DNA from: Rubrivivax sp.
GTDB lineage: Bacteria > Pseudomonadota > Gammaproteobacteria > Burkholderiales > Burkholderiaceae_C
Length of the DNA: 64,000 nucleotides
Direction: 5' to 3'
Assembly (NCBI GenBank): GCA_016719535.1
Contig: JADJYX010000013.1
Location: 310,001-374,000, forward strand
In this document: positions 8,965 through 17,826 of the stretch, in pieces
Position numbering within the stretch: position 1 is the first letter of the stretch
Layout: every line of letters begins with the position of its first letter
Notes under the pieces: generated by a model
The model's database searches: none
The model's input: the letters and a program-made list of their open reading frames with translations, nothing else
Told to the model about the DNA's origin: nothing
Translations under genes and position numbers: made by a program

Positions 8965-10085
8965 ACGATGGTCAGCGCCGTGTTGCGCTCGGCGTCGGTC
9001 AGCTGCCCCCCACAGTCGGCGCTGAAAAAGGCCCAGTTGTCGGCATTGCGGATGCAGGCACTGCCAGGGTAACCGGCGTGGGGCCCGATGCCGTACCAGG
9101 CGTAGCGGGTCTGGCCGATATTGACATCCTCCGTGCCGCAGACCATGTGCGTCAGCTCGTGCACGAGGATGCGCGTCCAGTTCTTCAGGCCAAAGAGCAC
9201 GTTGCCCGGATGGTTGGTGAAAAACGAGCGCTCGATATAGACCACGTCCAGTCCCTCGCCGTGGCTCGAGAACGTGAACGCCTCGGCATTGAGGAAATCG
9301 AGCTCGGCCGCCGCCGTCGCGGTGCGCAGCGGCACCCAGTCCGTCAGGATCAGGTGCCCGCGGTTGAGCATGCGGATCACCTCCCTGAAGCCGCGCTTGA
9401 GGCGGTCGATGTAGGTCACCAGGTCCGCGTTGGTGGTCGCCGGATCCGCGAACCAGCGCTTGACGAGGTCGAGTGCCGCGTTGCGCCGCGGGCCGGTCCG
9501 GCCGTCGGCTGCCGCCGCGGCCAGCGCCAGCACCATTCCGGTTCGCTGGCACCACGCCAGCGCGTGTCTCGTCGCGGCGGCAAGGTGCCGACGGTCGCCG
9601 GTCGAGAAGATCTCGCTGCTGGCGCGCAGCAGGGTGCGCGTGTCCATCTGGGTGCTCGCGCGCGCGTTGAAGTCGTCCGATGGCCAGTCGCGCAGCTCGG
9701 TGGGCAACGAGACGACCCAGGCCTTGCGGTTGCCAGTACGGTTGACCAGGTAGACGTGCCGCAGCAGCTTCAGCGACGCCGCGCGCATTTTCGCGCGCGC
9801 TTCGACGGTGCCTGAGCCGTCGGCTGTCCAGGCGCCGACCGCACGCAAGATGCCGTGGTCCTCGGTCACCTCGTCGCGACCGCCCGCGACGCGGTCACCC
9901 CGCTTGACCTGCCGCCGCAGATCGCTCAGCGCCGAGGCCTGGCCCGGATCGAAGCCTGCGGGATCGGTCAGCTGGTGCAGGCGCCTGACCAGCGGGCGCC
10001 AGTCCTCTGCGAAGTTGCCCTCGTTGGCGAGCCAGCCGCGTGCGTAGTCGTACTCGGCCTTGAATTTCTTGCTCCAGTCGGGCAT
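8961..10085 (-). CDS. M35-like (aspzincin) metallopeptidase, candidate T6SS effector
   Basis: A 374-residue protein whose C-terminal domain (about 265-374) carries aspzincin-type signatures: the zinc motif HELTH (309-313), followed by GTED (317-320) whose Asp320 is the expected third ligand, then YAWYG (328-332) and NADNWAFF (347-354), the last typical of Lys-specific M35 metalloendopeptidases. The N-terminal 260 residues are mostly helical with no recognised domain. There is no signal peptide, so any access to the periplasm or to another cell would have to be by T6SS delivery. It sits between clpV and vgrG and is coupled to a small exported protein. Family assignment is fairly firm from motifs; the effector role is inferred from context. 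Confidence 0.78.
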   Translation of the reverse strand: MPDWSKKFKAEYDYARGWLANEGNFAEDWRPLVRRLHQLTDPAGFDPGQASALSDLRRQVKRGDRVAGGRDEVTEDHGILRAVGAWTADGSGTVEARAKMRAASLKLLRHVYLVNRTGNRKAWVVSLPTELRDWPSDDFNARASTQMDTRTLLRASSEIFSTGDRRHLAAATRHALAWCQRTGMVLALAAAAADGRTGPRRNAALDLVKRWFADPATTNADLVTYIDRLKRGFREVIRMLNRGHLILTDWVPLRTATAAAELDFLNAEAFTFSSHGEGLDVVYIERSFFTNHPGNVLFGLKNWTRILVHELTHMVCGTEDVNIGQTRYAWYGIGPHAGYPGSACIRNADNWAFFSADCGGQLTDAERNTALTIV

Positions 10086-10103
10086 GAGGGCCTCCGTTCG
10101 GTA

Positions 10104-12818
10104 TCAGCCAAAGGCATAGCGGAAGGTGGCGGCGTCGGCATCGACCTGCACCGCCGCGATGGGCCGGCTCTCCATCAGCCGGTTCAGAAACTCGCGACTG
10201 ATGTCGGGCAGCATCGTGTTGGTCAGGATCGCGTCGATCATGCGCCCGCCTGATTCGCTCTCGGTGCAGCGCGACACCACGAGCTTGACGACTTCCTCGG
10301 TGTAGGAGAACGGGACCTTGTAGTGCTCCTCGACGCGCTTCTTGATGCGGCCGAGCTGCAACCTTGCGATCAAGGCCAGCATCTTGTCGGTCAGCGGGTA
10401 ATAGGGAATCGTCACCAGGCGCCCCAGCAAAGCCGGCGGGAACACCTTGAGCAGTGGCTCGCGCAGCGCCTTGCCCAGGCCCTCGGGGTCGGGCATGAGC
10501 TCAGGGTCCTTGCACATGGCCGTGATCAGCTCGGTGCCGGCGTTGGTGGTGAGAAGGATCAGCGTATTCTTGAAGCTGATCACGCGGCCCTCACCGTCCT
10601 CCATCCAGCCTTTGTCGAAGACCTGGAAGAAGATCTCGTGCACGTCGTGGTGCGCCTTCTCGATTTCGTCGAGCAGCACCACGCTGTACGGACGGCGCCG
10701 AACGGCCTCGGTCAGCACGCCGCCCTCACCGTAGCCCACATAGCCCGGCGGTGAGCCCTTGAGCGTGGAGACCGTGTGCGCCTCCTGATACTCGCTCATG
10801 TTGATGGTGATGACGTTCTGTTCGCCGCCATACAGCGCCTCGGCCAGCGCGAGCGCGGTCTCGGTCTTGCCGACGCCCGAGGTGCCGGCCAGCAGGAAGA
10901 CGCCGATCGGCTTGTTCGGGTTGTCGAGTCCGGCGCGCGAGGTCTGGATGCGCTTGGCGATCATCTCCATCGCGTGATCCTGGCCGATGATGCGCTGGCC
11001 CAGGATCTGCGCCAGTCGCAGCACGGTGTCGATCTCGTTGCGTGCCATGCGACCGACGGGGATGCCGGTCCAGTCGGCGACGACCGAGGCCACCGCCTGG
11101 TAGTCGACGGTGGGCAGGATCAGCGGCGATTCGCCCTGCACGGCTGCGAGCTGGGCCTGCACTTCCTTGAGCCGCGCCAACGCAGCAGCGCGGGCCTCGT
11201 CGGACAGTGGCTCGGTGACGACAGCCGGTGACGCGAGCGGTCTGTCCGTGCTTTCGACCGACTGGCCTCCGTCCCTCAGCTTGCCGCGCAGCGCCAGCAA
11301 TTCGTCGACCAGCGCCTTCTCGTCGTTCCAGCGCTTCTCCAGCCCGGCCAGGCGCTCGTTCTCGTCGGCGAGGTGGCGTTCGACCTGCGACTCGCGCTCG
11401 GCGACATCGATACCGATCGCCTTCTCGCGCCCGATGATTTCCTTCTCGGTCTGCAGCGCGTCGATGCGCTTGCGCGAGTCGTCCACCTCTGCCGGCGTGG
11501 CGTGCAGGCTCACCGCAACACGGGCGCTGGCGGTGTCGAGCAGGCTGACCGACTTGTCGGGCAGCTGGCGCGCCGGGATATACCGGTGACTGAGCTTGAC
11601 CGCCGCTTCCAGCGCCTCGTCGAGGATCTGCACCTTGTGGTGGTGCTCCATCGTGCTGGCCACGCCGCGCATCATCAGCGTCGCCTTCTTCTCGTCGGGC
11701 TCGTCGACGGTCACGGTCTGGAAGCGCCGCGTCAGCGCCGGGTCCTTCTCGATGTGACGCTTGTACTCGGCGAAGGTGGTGGCGCCGATCGTGCGCAGCG
11801 TGCCGCGCGCCAGCGCCGGCTTGAGCAGGTTGGCCGCATCACCGGTGCCGGCCTGGCCACCGGCACCGACCAGCGTGTGCGTCTCGTCGACGAAGAGGAT
11901 GATCGGTTGCGGGCTGGCCTGCACCTCCTCGATCACCGAGCGCAGCCGCTGCTCGAACTCGCCCTTCATGCTGGCGCCGGCCTGCAGCAGCCCGACGTCG
12001 AGCGTGAGCAGCCGCACGTCCTTCAGGCTCGGCGGCACGTCACCGCGCGCGATGCGCTGGGCGAAGCCCTCGACGACGGCGGTCTTGCCGACGCCGGCCT
12101 CGCCGACGAGGATGGGGTTGTTCTGCCGCCGGCGCATCAGGATGTCGACCACCTGGCGGATTTCTTCGTCGCGCCCGACGATGGGGTCCATCTTGCCGCC
12201 GCGCGCCTGCTCGGTGAGGTCGGTGGTGAACCTGCGCAGCGCCTCCTGCTTGCCCATCGCTGCCGGCGCGATGGCGCCGCTGGCCTCGCCCGGCGCTGCC
12301 CCGCCGGCGGCGCCGCTGCCGTCGCTGGCGGTCTGGCCGTCCTCCACCGAGCCGGCGACGATCTGCGCCAGGCTGTCGGCCAGCTCATCGGGCTTGACCT
12401 TCTCGAACTGGCGCGAGATCGCGAACAGCGCATTGCGAAGGAAGCTCGTCTTGAGCATGCCCAGCATCACGTAGCCGCTGCGCACCGCGGTGTCGCCGTA
12501 CATCAGCGAACCGTAGACCCAGCCGCGCTCGACCGCGTTGGTGATGTTGTCGGCGATGTCGCTGATCGACGTCGCCCCGCGCGGCAGCCGGTCCAGCGCC
12601 GCGGTGATGTCCTTGGCAAGCACCGAGGTGTCGAGCTGGAAGTGCTTGATGATGCGGTGCCAGTCGCTGTCGGCGTTCTGCACGATCTGCGCCACCCAGT
12701 GCTCCAGCTCCACGAAGGGGTTGCCGCGCAGCTTGCAGAAGACGGTGGCGCCTTCGACCGCCTTGTAGGCCAGCGGATTGAGCTTTCCGAAGACGGCGAC
12801 GCGACTGATTTCGGCCAT
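10104..12818 (-). CDS. clpV: T6SS AAA+ ATPase ClpV (TssH)
   Basis: Hexameric Hsp100-type ATPase that disassembles contracted TssB/TssC sheaths. Seen in 904 residues: N-terminal Clp repeats (about 1-160) with a Gly/Ala-rich linker (161-188); a first AAA+ module with Walker A GEAGVGKT (239-246) and Walker B IILFVDETHTL; a coiled middle domain (about 430-540); and a second AAA+ module with TSGVGKTETALALAEALYGG and SVVLLDEIEKAHHDV. The C-terminal D2-small domain ends near the stop. The N-terminal Clp domain specific to ClpV is complete. Length is normal for the family (about 880-900). It is followed 18 bases later by the metallopeptidase gene on the same strand. Confidence 0.98.
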   Translation of the reverse strand: MAEISRVAVFGKLNPLAYKAVEGATVFCKLRGNPFVELEHWVAQIVQNADSDWHRIIKHFQLDTSVLAKDITAALDRLPRGATSISDIADNITNAVERGWVYGSLMYGDTAVRSGYVMLGMLKTSFLRNALFAISRQFEKVKPDELADSLAQIVAGSVEDGQTASDGSGAAGGAAPGEASGAIAPAAMGKQEALRRFTTDLTEQARGGKMDPIVGRDEEIRQVVDILMRRRQNNPILVGEAGVGKTAVVEGFAQRIARGDVPPSLKDVRLLTLDVGLLQAGASMKGEFEQRLRSVIEEVQASPQPIILFVDETHTLVGAGGQAGTGDAANLLKPALARGTLRTIGATTFAEYKRHIEKDPALTRRFQTVTVDEPDEKKATLMMRGVASTMEHHHKVQILDEALEAAVKLSHRYIPARQLPDKSVSLLDTASARVAVSLHATPAEVDDSRKRIDALQTEKEIIGREKAIGIDVAERESQVERHLADENERLAGLEKRWNDEKALVDELLALRGKLRDGGQSVESTDRPLASPAVVTEPLSDEARAAALARLKEVQAQLAAVQGESPLILPTVDYQAVASVVADWTGIPVGRMARNEIDTVLRLAQILGQRIIGQDHAMEMIAKRIQTSRAGLDNPNKPIGVFLLAGTSGVGKTETALALAEALYGGEQNVITINMSEYQEAHTVSTLKGSPPGYVGYGEGGVLTEAVRRRPYSVVLLDEIEKAHHDVHEIFFQVFDKGWMEDGEGRVISFKNTLILLTTNAGTELITAMCKDPELMPDPEGLGKALREPLLKVFPPALLGRLVTIPYYPLTDKMLALIARLQLGRIKKRVEEHYKVPFSYTEEVVKLVVSRCTESESGGRMIDAILTNTMLPDISREFLNRLMESRPIAAVQVDADAATFRYAFG

Positions 12819-12845
12819 GGTGGGGGTCCTTGTCTTGGATCAGGG

Positions 12846-13958
12846 TCAGAAAGGGGGGGCGGTTTCGCGGGCCTGCTGCCGCGTGGTGCGTGCCTGCGCC
12901 GCCGATGCCTTGCGGCGATGCCAGGCCTTCATGGCCTGCTCGGGGGCCAGGCGCAGCCCGGCGATGCCCCGGGCGTCCGGCGCCGGCTTGCCGACCCAGC
13001 TCGTCCACCCGAGCCGGACGGATGTGCCGAGCCTGCTGGGCTGCACCTGCTGGGCGATGTGCCCGAGTACAAGATCCCATTCGAACTCGTGGCCGAGGTA
13101 CTGGCGCACGAGCGCCACCACCGCGGGCAGCGCGCTGCCGTCTGGCAGCAGGGCCTCGAAGGCTCGCCGGTCCAGCGGCCCGATGTGCAGCCGGATGCCG
13201 TGCTGGCGGTCCCAGACCATGCTGCCGAGCACCGCTCCGCTGCCCAGTCTCGCGCTGGTGTTGGTGCGTCCGCCGAGCATGCGGCCGAGACGGCTGCGGT
13301 CCTCGGGGCGCAACTCCATCCAGTGGCCAGCGAACGGTTCGACGGCCACTGGCCGGCCGAGGTAGCCCGACAGCAGGCTGGACAGGCCATCGGCGTTGCG
13401 CACCTGGCGCGTCAGCAGGCCAGAGAAGTGCAGCTTGACCTCGTCGGGCATCGGGTCGCGCCGACGCAGCGACGGCACCCCGATGCCGATCAGCGATCCA
13501 ACGATGTCGGCGAAACTGTCCTCGCCGGGACGATCGTAGCCGACGACCGGCTGTGCTTGCGCCCAGGCACGGTAGAACAGCAGCAGCAGGCGGTGGTGGA
13601 AGATGTCCGCGAAGCGGGCAAAGGTGGGGTCGGCGTGGTGCAGCGCCCGGTCGCGCGCGTACTCGGTCAGGTGCAGCGGCAGCGGACCGTTTGGCCCGAA
13701 CAGTCCGAAGAAGCGCACTTCGATGCGCGGCGGCCGCCCGTCGACCGGTGGCCGCACCGCATGCAGCGCTGCCGGCGCGAATGTCAGCTCCGGCGCCTGG
13801 CCGAGCCGGATCGGTTCGTCCACCGGACGCTGGGCCGTGCCCAGCCGCGGCTTGTCGCGCTGGCTGGCGTCGATGCGACGCAGGACCTGGAAGAAGTCGT
13901 ACGCCCACGGTCGCGGCGCCATCTCGGCCAGCATGTCGGTCCAGGTGTCGTTGCTCAT
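12846..13958 (-). CDS. tssG: T6SS baseplate protein TssG (ImpH/VasB)
   Basis: Baseplate wedge component that pairs with TssF and TssE. The 370-residue product shows the usual opening with a short helix and YDFFQVLRRIDAS, then RFFGLFGPNGPLPLHLTEYA, DIFHHRLLLLFYRAW and the C-terminal LRLHIGPL-like core (here IRLHIGPLDRRAFEALLPDG). These are hallmark TssG segments in order. The last roughly 30 residues are a basic, low-complexity tail beyond the conserved domain. It lies 25 bases downstream of tssF and upstream of clpV on the same strand, which is the standard tssE-tssF-tssG-clpV order. Confidence 0.96.
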   Translation of the reverse strand: MSNDTWTDMLAEMAPRPWAYDFFQVLRRIDASQRDKPRLGTAQRPVDEPIRLGQAPELTFAPAALHAVRPPVDGRPPRIEVRFFGLFGPNGPLPLHLTEYARDRALHHADPTFARFADIFHHRLLLLFYRAWAQAQPVVGYDRPGEDSFADIVGSLIGIGVPSLRRRDPMPDEVKLHFSGLLTRQVRNADGLSSLLSGYLGRPVAVEPFAGHWMELRPEDRSRLGRMLGGRTNTSARLGSGAVLGSMVWDRQHGIRLHIGPLDRRAFEALLPDGSALPAVVALVRQYLGHEFEWDLVLGHIAQQVQPSRLGTSVRLGWTSWVGKPAPDARGIAGLRLAPEQAMKAWHRRKASAAQARTTRQQARETAPPF

Positions 13959-13983
13959 CGCCCGGGCTGCCTCGTGGGGGTGC

Positions 13984-15846
13984 TCAAAGCACCGGCCGCG
14001 CGCCGATGGTCGGCTTGCCGACGAGGATCTCGCCGCGCGCCGGCGACCGCAGCCGGATCTCGGTAAATCCGTTCATCGACACATGGCGCGCGAAGTAGCG
14101 TTCCAGCACGCAGCCGAACAGGAACGGGCTTGCCCCCTGGAAGGCAAGATCGTCGACCTCGACATCGATGCGCACACCGCGGCCGAACGCGATCGGTCCG
14201 CCCAGCGGCAGGCGCCGCACGACCGGTTCGGCACGGATCGAGCGCAGCCCCTCGATCAGGCGCAGCTGGGCATGATCGCCTTCCTGGGTGTACAGGCGCA
14301 GCAACTCGCGCAGCGCTGCAGCTCCGTGCTCGGCGTCGGTGTCCAGCAACGACAGGTGGTTGAGCGAAAGCTGGTTGATGAAGCGCCAGGCAAGTCGCCC
14401 CTCGCGCGTCGCCGTCAGCGGCCGCGACGGTCCCTTGACGACCCGCACCTGGTCCACCGGCGCCGTCAAGTCGAGCCGCAGCCCGCCTTCGGAGGTCGCC
14501 ATCGCAAGCGGCAGATCCCGGTTGCTGCACAGCGCCTTCACGCCCAGTTGCTGCAGACTGCCGGCATAGGGCGCCTCCGCGGCATCGACGATCGTCAGGA
14601 AGACCTCGCTGCCGACGTAGGAAGAACGCGTCCCTTCCCGCCGCTGCTTTTCCGCCAGCAGCCGCGGCTCGCGCTGCGTGGCGTAGTACGCGTCGTGTCC
14701 GAGTTCCTCCGTGTGGAACGCCGCGTACAGCGGCATGAACCGCTTCTCGCTGGCCTGGCCCTGACCGTATCCGCTGACCTCGACCAGATCGATGACCTCG
14801 AAGTCCATCGGACGTGCCCGGTCGACGACGACGTGAAAGTCGTGCGTGCCCGGCGTGACCGGTATGCGGTCACAGCGCTGCTCGAACAGGTTGATCGCCG
14901 GCACGCAGTGCAGCGCGAGCGACTGGCGATCCACCGCCTGCTGCAGGGTGGGATCGCCGCGGCCGAACAGCAGCACGATCTCGGCCTCGGTTCCCCCGAC
15001 GGCACGCAGGGTCGGGCCCAGACCGACGAGGTCGAAGAACAGGAAGCGTTGCGGGAACGCGAAGTATTCCTGCAGCAGCCGGTAGCCACCGAACCCTGTC
15101 AGCGTGACCGGGAGCAGGGCTTGCTCATCCTCGAATCCCACCGCCCGCACCGGCTCGGCCAGCACCTGCTCCGGCGCTGCGCCATCGGTCGGCAGCACCA
15201 CCGCTCCGAGGGTATTGCCGCACACCAGCTCGTGCAGCTTGTAGGCGATCTCGTCACTGCCGCTGCAGAACAGGCGCAGATCCTGCAAGGAAATGCGCCC
15301 CAGGTCGAGGCCGGCGGTGGCGCGCACCCGGATGCGCAGGCCGCCCGCGTACCGGCGCAACTCGGGCTGGCGTGCCAGCGGCAAGTTGGCGGCATGCGTG
15401 AAGTAGGAGACCGCGGTGATCTCGAGCGGCCACAGGGCGAGGTCGTGTGCGGTCCGGAAGCGACACTCGGTGTGGGTGCCGCGAATCGGCCCGCTGCGCA
15501 ATTCGCTGCCGCGTGGAACCCGCGGACCGGTGGCGAGCGAGGCGTCGCCCAGCGCCGGCTGCACCTGCGCCACCATCATCGACGGCGTCGGCGCCAGGTA
15601 GTTCGGATAGACGATCTCGAGCAGACGCTCGGTAAAGCGCGGGAACTCGGCGTCGAGCTTGAGCTGGATGCGTGCAGCCAGGAAGGCGAAGCCCTCCAGC
15701 AGCCGCTCGATGTACGGGTCGCCGACTTCGATGCCGTCCATGCGCAGCCGCGCGGCGATCTTTGGAAACTGCTTGGCAAACTCGGCACCCATGTCGCGCA
15801 GGTGCTGCAGCTCCTGGTTGTAGTAGCGCAGAAGCCGTGGGTCCAT
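13984..15846 (-). CDS. tssF: T6SS baseplate protein TssF (ImpG/VasA)
   Basis: Baseplate wedge protein. The 620-residue product begins MDPRLLRYYNQELQHLRDMG and continues with AEFAKQFPKIAARL and VGDPYIERLLEGFAFLAARI, the strongly conserved N-terminus of TssF. The middle contains FPQRFLFFDLVGL and the C-terminal part contains LNHLSLLD and FLFGCVLERYFARHVSMNGF, also typical. Length matches the family (about 600-630). It follows tssE by 36 bases and precedes tssG by 25 bases; it is probably translated from the same transcript and acts as the TssF2-TssG wedge. Confidence 0.97.
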   Translation of the reverse strand: MDPRLLRYYNQELQHLRDMGAEFAKQFPKIAARLRMDGIEVGDPYIERLLEGFAFLAARIQLKLDAEFPRFTERLLEIVYPNYLAPTPSMMVAQVQPALGDASLATGPRVPRGSELRSGPIRGTHTECRFRTAHDLALWPLEITAVSYFTHAANLPLARQPELRRYAGGLRIRVRATAGLDLGRISLQDLRLFCSGSDEIAYKLHELVCGNTLGAVVLPTDGAAPEQVLAEPVRAVGFEDEQALLPVTLTGFGGYRLLQEYFAFPQRFLFFDLVGLGPTLRAVGGTEAEIVLLFGRGDPTLQQAVDRQSLALHCVPAINLFEQRCDRIPVTPGTHDFHVVVDRARPMDFEVIDLVEVSGYGQGQASEKRFMPLYAAFHTEELGHDAYYATQREPRLLAEKQRREGTRSSYVGSEVFLTIVDAAEAPYAGSLQQLGVKALCSNRDLPLAMATSEGGLRLDLTAPVDQVRVVKGPSRPLTATREGRLAWRFINQLSLNHLSLLDTDAEHGAAALRELLRLYTQEGDHAQLRLIEGLRSIRAEPVVRRLPLGGPIAFGRGVRIDVEVDDLAFQGASPFLFGCVLERYFARHVSMNGFTEIRLRSPARGEILVGKPTIGARPVL

Positions 15847-15882
15847 GGTCGCAGGGGGCTCGCGTGCCCGGGGTCTCGGGGA

Positions 15883-16389
15883 TCAGGTCGCCAGCTCGCG
15901 CACGTCGACACGACCGGTTTCGAGGTCGATGTCGGTGTGCAGCAGCAACTCGAGCGGCACGGGCTGCGCCCACAGCAGGCCAGCAATGCGGAAGCTGATT
16001 TGATTGTGCTGCTCGATCGGGATGTCCGACATCTCCACCTCGACACGCAGCGACTCCGGCAGGATGCGCGGCTCGTGGTCGATGATCGCCTGCCGCACAC
16101 GGGCTTCCAGCAAGACCGGGTCGATCGAACTGATCGTGTGCCCGGACATCACCGGCATGCCGAAATTCAGTACCGACCGCTGCGCATGCGGGTAGGCGTC
16201 GAGCTGGTGGTCGCTGTTGAAGCAGGAGGTGTTGAAGAGCCAGCGCAGGTCGCGCAGCACGGCGTCTCGCAGCTTCGCGCGCGACAGCACGCGAGCTTCG
16301 GCGGGCTCCTGCATATGCTCGGGGTCGTCGTCGCGCAGCCGGTCGAGCAGCGCCGGCTGCAGACGATCCTGGATCCGGGGCACCGCCAT
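15883..16389 (-). CDS. tssE: T6SS baseplate protein TssE (gp25-like)
   Basis: Homologue of phage T4 gp25, which nucleates sheath polymerisation at the baseplate. In 168 residues: VPRIQDRLQPALLDRL at the start, LRDAVLRDLRWLFNT, the family hallmark SVLNFGMP followed by an ISS segment, the IDHEPRIL segment and an FRIAGLLWAQPVP strand near the end. Length is usual for TssE. The start at 16389 lies two bases after the stop of tagJ, so the two are likely co-translated. A short extension after the gp25 core (about 150-168) is ordinary. Confidence 0.96.
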   Translation of the reverse strand: MAVPRIQDRLQPALLDRLRDDDPEHMQEPAEARVLSRAKLRDAVLRDLRWLFNTSCFNSDHQLDAYPHAQRSVLNFGMPVMSGHTISSIDPVLLEARVRQAIIDHEPRILPESLRVEVEMSDIPIEQHNQISFRIAGLLWAQPVPLELLLHTDIDLETGRVDVRELAT

Positions 16390-16391
16390 GA

Positions 16392-17210
16392 TCAGGCCGC
16401 GGGTTCACCGAAGTGAATCGAGCGCAGGTCCATCAATGCGAGATCGGCCGTGTCGGTGGCGAACATGCGCTGTCCGCTGCCAACGAACAGGCCCGGTCGC
16501 GGCTCGTGCCACTCGGTCTTGCGGGCCAGCGCGATCAGCGGGTCGGTCAGCTGGCTGCCGGCGTAGCGCGTGGGCAGCAGCGCCACGACCTCGCCACCGT
16601 TGGACAGCGTCAGATGCGCCGGCATCCAGACGCGGTCACGGAGGTCGACCGGTGCCTCGATCGTGACCGTGGTCAGCCGCGCAAACGGGATCCAGTAGTA
16701 GCGCCCATTGACCACCGCTTCGAGCACCGGGCCGATGCGCATGTCGGCGTCGGCGATCCACTGGAACGGCACCGGATCGCCCTCGCCCTGCGCACGGCCC
16801 GGAGTGACCGGCGCCTGCTCGAAAGCCTGGGCGCGCAGCCGCGATGCAATGTCGTGTTCGCCGCGCCCCTCGCGCAGCAGCGCCTCGATCAGCAACGCGA
16901 CCCAGGCCTCGGGCTCGCCGAACAGCAGCGGCGCCTTCAGTCCCTCGAACACCTGCTCGCGCAGGGTCTCACAGTGAATCGCCTCGCGGTAGGTCTGGAC
17001 CATCGCCAGCGTCGAAGCATCGAGCTCCCCGGCCACGCCCAGCTGGTTGAGCGCGCGCGACCAATCGCCCAGCACGCACAACAACTGGAACAGGAAGACG
17101 CGCAGCTTCGGGTCGGCCGGCTGACTGCGGATCTGGGCCTGCAGCAAGGTCACGGCGCCGGCAGCGTCGCCGTCCGAGAGGGCTTGTTCGGCCGCGGTGG
17201 GTGCACTCAT
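16392..17210 (-). CDS. tagJ: T6SS accessory protein TagJ (ImpE/SciE family)
   Basis: ImpE-type accessory protein; in Pseudomonas the equivalent (HsiE1) binds the sheath protein TssB and helps ClpV engage. The 272-residue product has an N-terminal helical repeat part (about 1-130: AEQALSDGDAAGAVTLLQAQ, LFQLLCVLGDWSRALNQL) and a C-terminal beta-rich domain with FQWIADADMRIGP, NGRYYWIPF and LMDLRSIHFG, all typical of ImpE. It is present in only some T6SS subtypes, usually those that also carry fha and ppkA, consistent with this locus. It sits between the second hcp and tssE with short gaps (12 and 2 bases). Confidence 0.93.
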   Translation of the reverse strand: MSAPTAAEQALSDGDAAGAVTLLQAQIRSQPADPKLRVFLFQLLCVLGDWSRALNQLGVAGELDASTLAMVQTYREAIHCETLREQVFEGLKAPLLFGEPEAWVALLIEALLREGRGEHDIASRLRAQAFEQAPVTPGRAQGEGDPVPFQWIADADMRIGPVLEAVVNGRYYWIPFARLTTVTIEAPVDLRDRVWMPAHLTLSNGGEVVALLPTRYAGSQLTDPLIALARKTEWHEPRPGLFVGSGQRMFATDTADLALMDLRSIHFGEPAA

Positions 17211-17222
17211 GCCGATCTCCGA

Positions 17223-17714
17223 TCAGTCGCTGCTGACCTGCGCCTGGAACGTCAGGTCTGCGCCCTTGTCACCCGCCCTGCGCTGGGGGGCGTACTTGAC
17301 CTCGATCTGCTCGAACGCCAGCGCGAACTGCTCGCTGAGCGTCGGGCTGCCCGGGGCGGCGGTGCCGATGTTGAGCGAGGTCAGCCTTGCGTTCGAGAGT
17401 GTGATGGTCAAGAACTCGACCGGCGGAAGCGTGCCGGCCTTGCGGACCGTGAGCACGGCCTTCTTGATGAGCTCGTTGTTTCGCATCACGCTCATCAACT
17501 GGGTGGTCGCACGATCGGTTTCCTTGCCGAAGCGCATCTCCGACAGGGCCGTCCTCACCCTGGCACCCGCTCCCCCGAGTCCGGTCGAGCCCGACATGCT
17601 CCATGACCACTCGAGGATCTCGATCTCCTCGGGGTGCTCGGGCGCACTCGACTCGCCCTTGATGGGCCCGGTGGTCTTGCCCTCGATCTTGAGGAACATG
17701 TCTGCTTTGGCCAT
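17223..17714 (-). CDS. hcp: Hcp-family protein, second copy (TssD)
   Basis: Ring-forming T6SS tube protein family. Seen in 163 residues: MAKADMFLKIEGKTTGPIKG, EIEILEWSWSMS with a following Gly-rich loop, then TTQLMSVMRNNELIKKAVLT and a closing EQFALAFEQIEVKYAPQ. This is the Hcp order (beta-strand, extended loop, helix, beta-strands). It differs clearly from the upstream hcp: the helix reads LMSVMRNNELIKKA instead of LMGHCASGKHIPEA and the C-terminal motif is altered. It is separated from that hcp by 112 bases containing a strong inverted repeat. It may be an alternative tube subunit, a capping or chaperone form, or an effector carrier. Confidence 0.93.
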   Translation of the reverse strand: MAKADMFLKIEGKTTGPIKGESSAPEHPEEIEILEWSWSMSGSTGLGGAGARVRTALSEMRFGKETDRATTQLMSVMRNNELIKKAVLTVRKAGTLPPVEFLTITLSNARLTSLNIGTAAPGSPTLSEQFALAFEQIEVKYAPQRRAGDKGADLTFQAQVSSD

Positions 17715-17742
17715 GTCGCTGCGTCCATGCTACAAGTGAGAA

Positions 17743-17780
17743 CGCCGGGCGAACGCGACTGCACGTCGTGTCGCCCGGCG
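17743..17780 (-). repeat. Strong inverted repeat between the two hcp genes
   Basis: A 10-base perfect inverted repeat (CGCCGGGCGA at 17743-17752 and its complement TCGCCCGGCG at 17771-17780) with an inner CGAC/GTCG pair gives a long stem-loop in the transcript between the two hcp genes. No T-tract follows on the minus strand, so it is not a typical intrinsic terminator. It could stabilise the 3' end of the upstream hcp message or set a different dosage for the two genes. Confidence 0.55.
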
Positions 17781-17826
17781 CAGGGCACGTGCGAGGCGGC
17801 CGCGGCCGCCGGCACCCGCGGGTCGA

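Noticed and set aside
11373..14066. Long plus-strand open frame opposite clpV and tssG.
   Set aside because: Antisense to two unmistakable genes; low-complexity composition.
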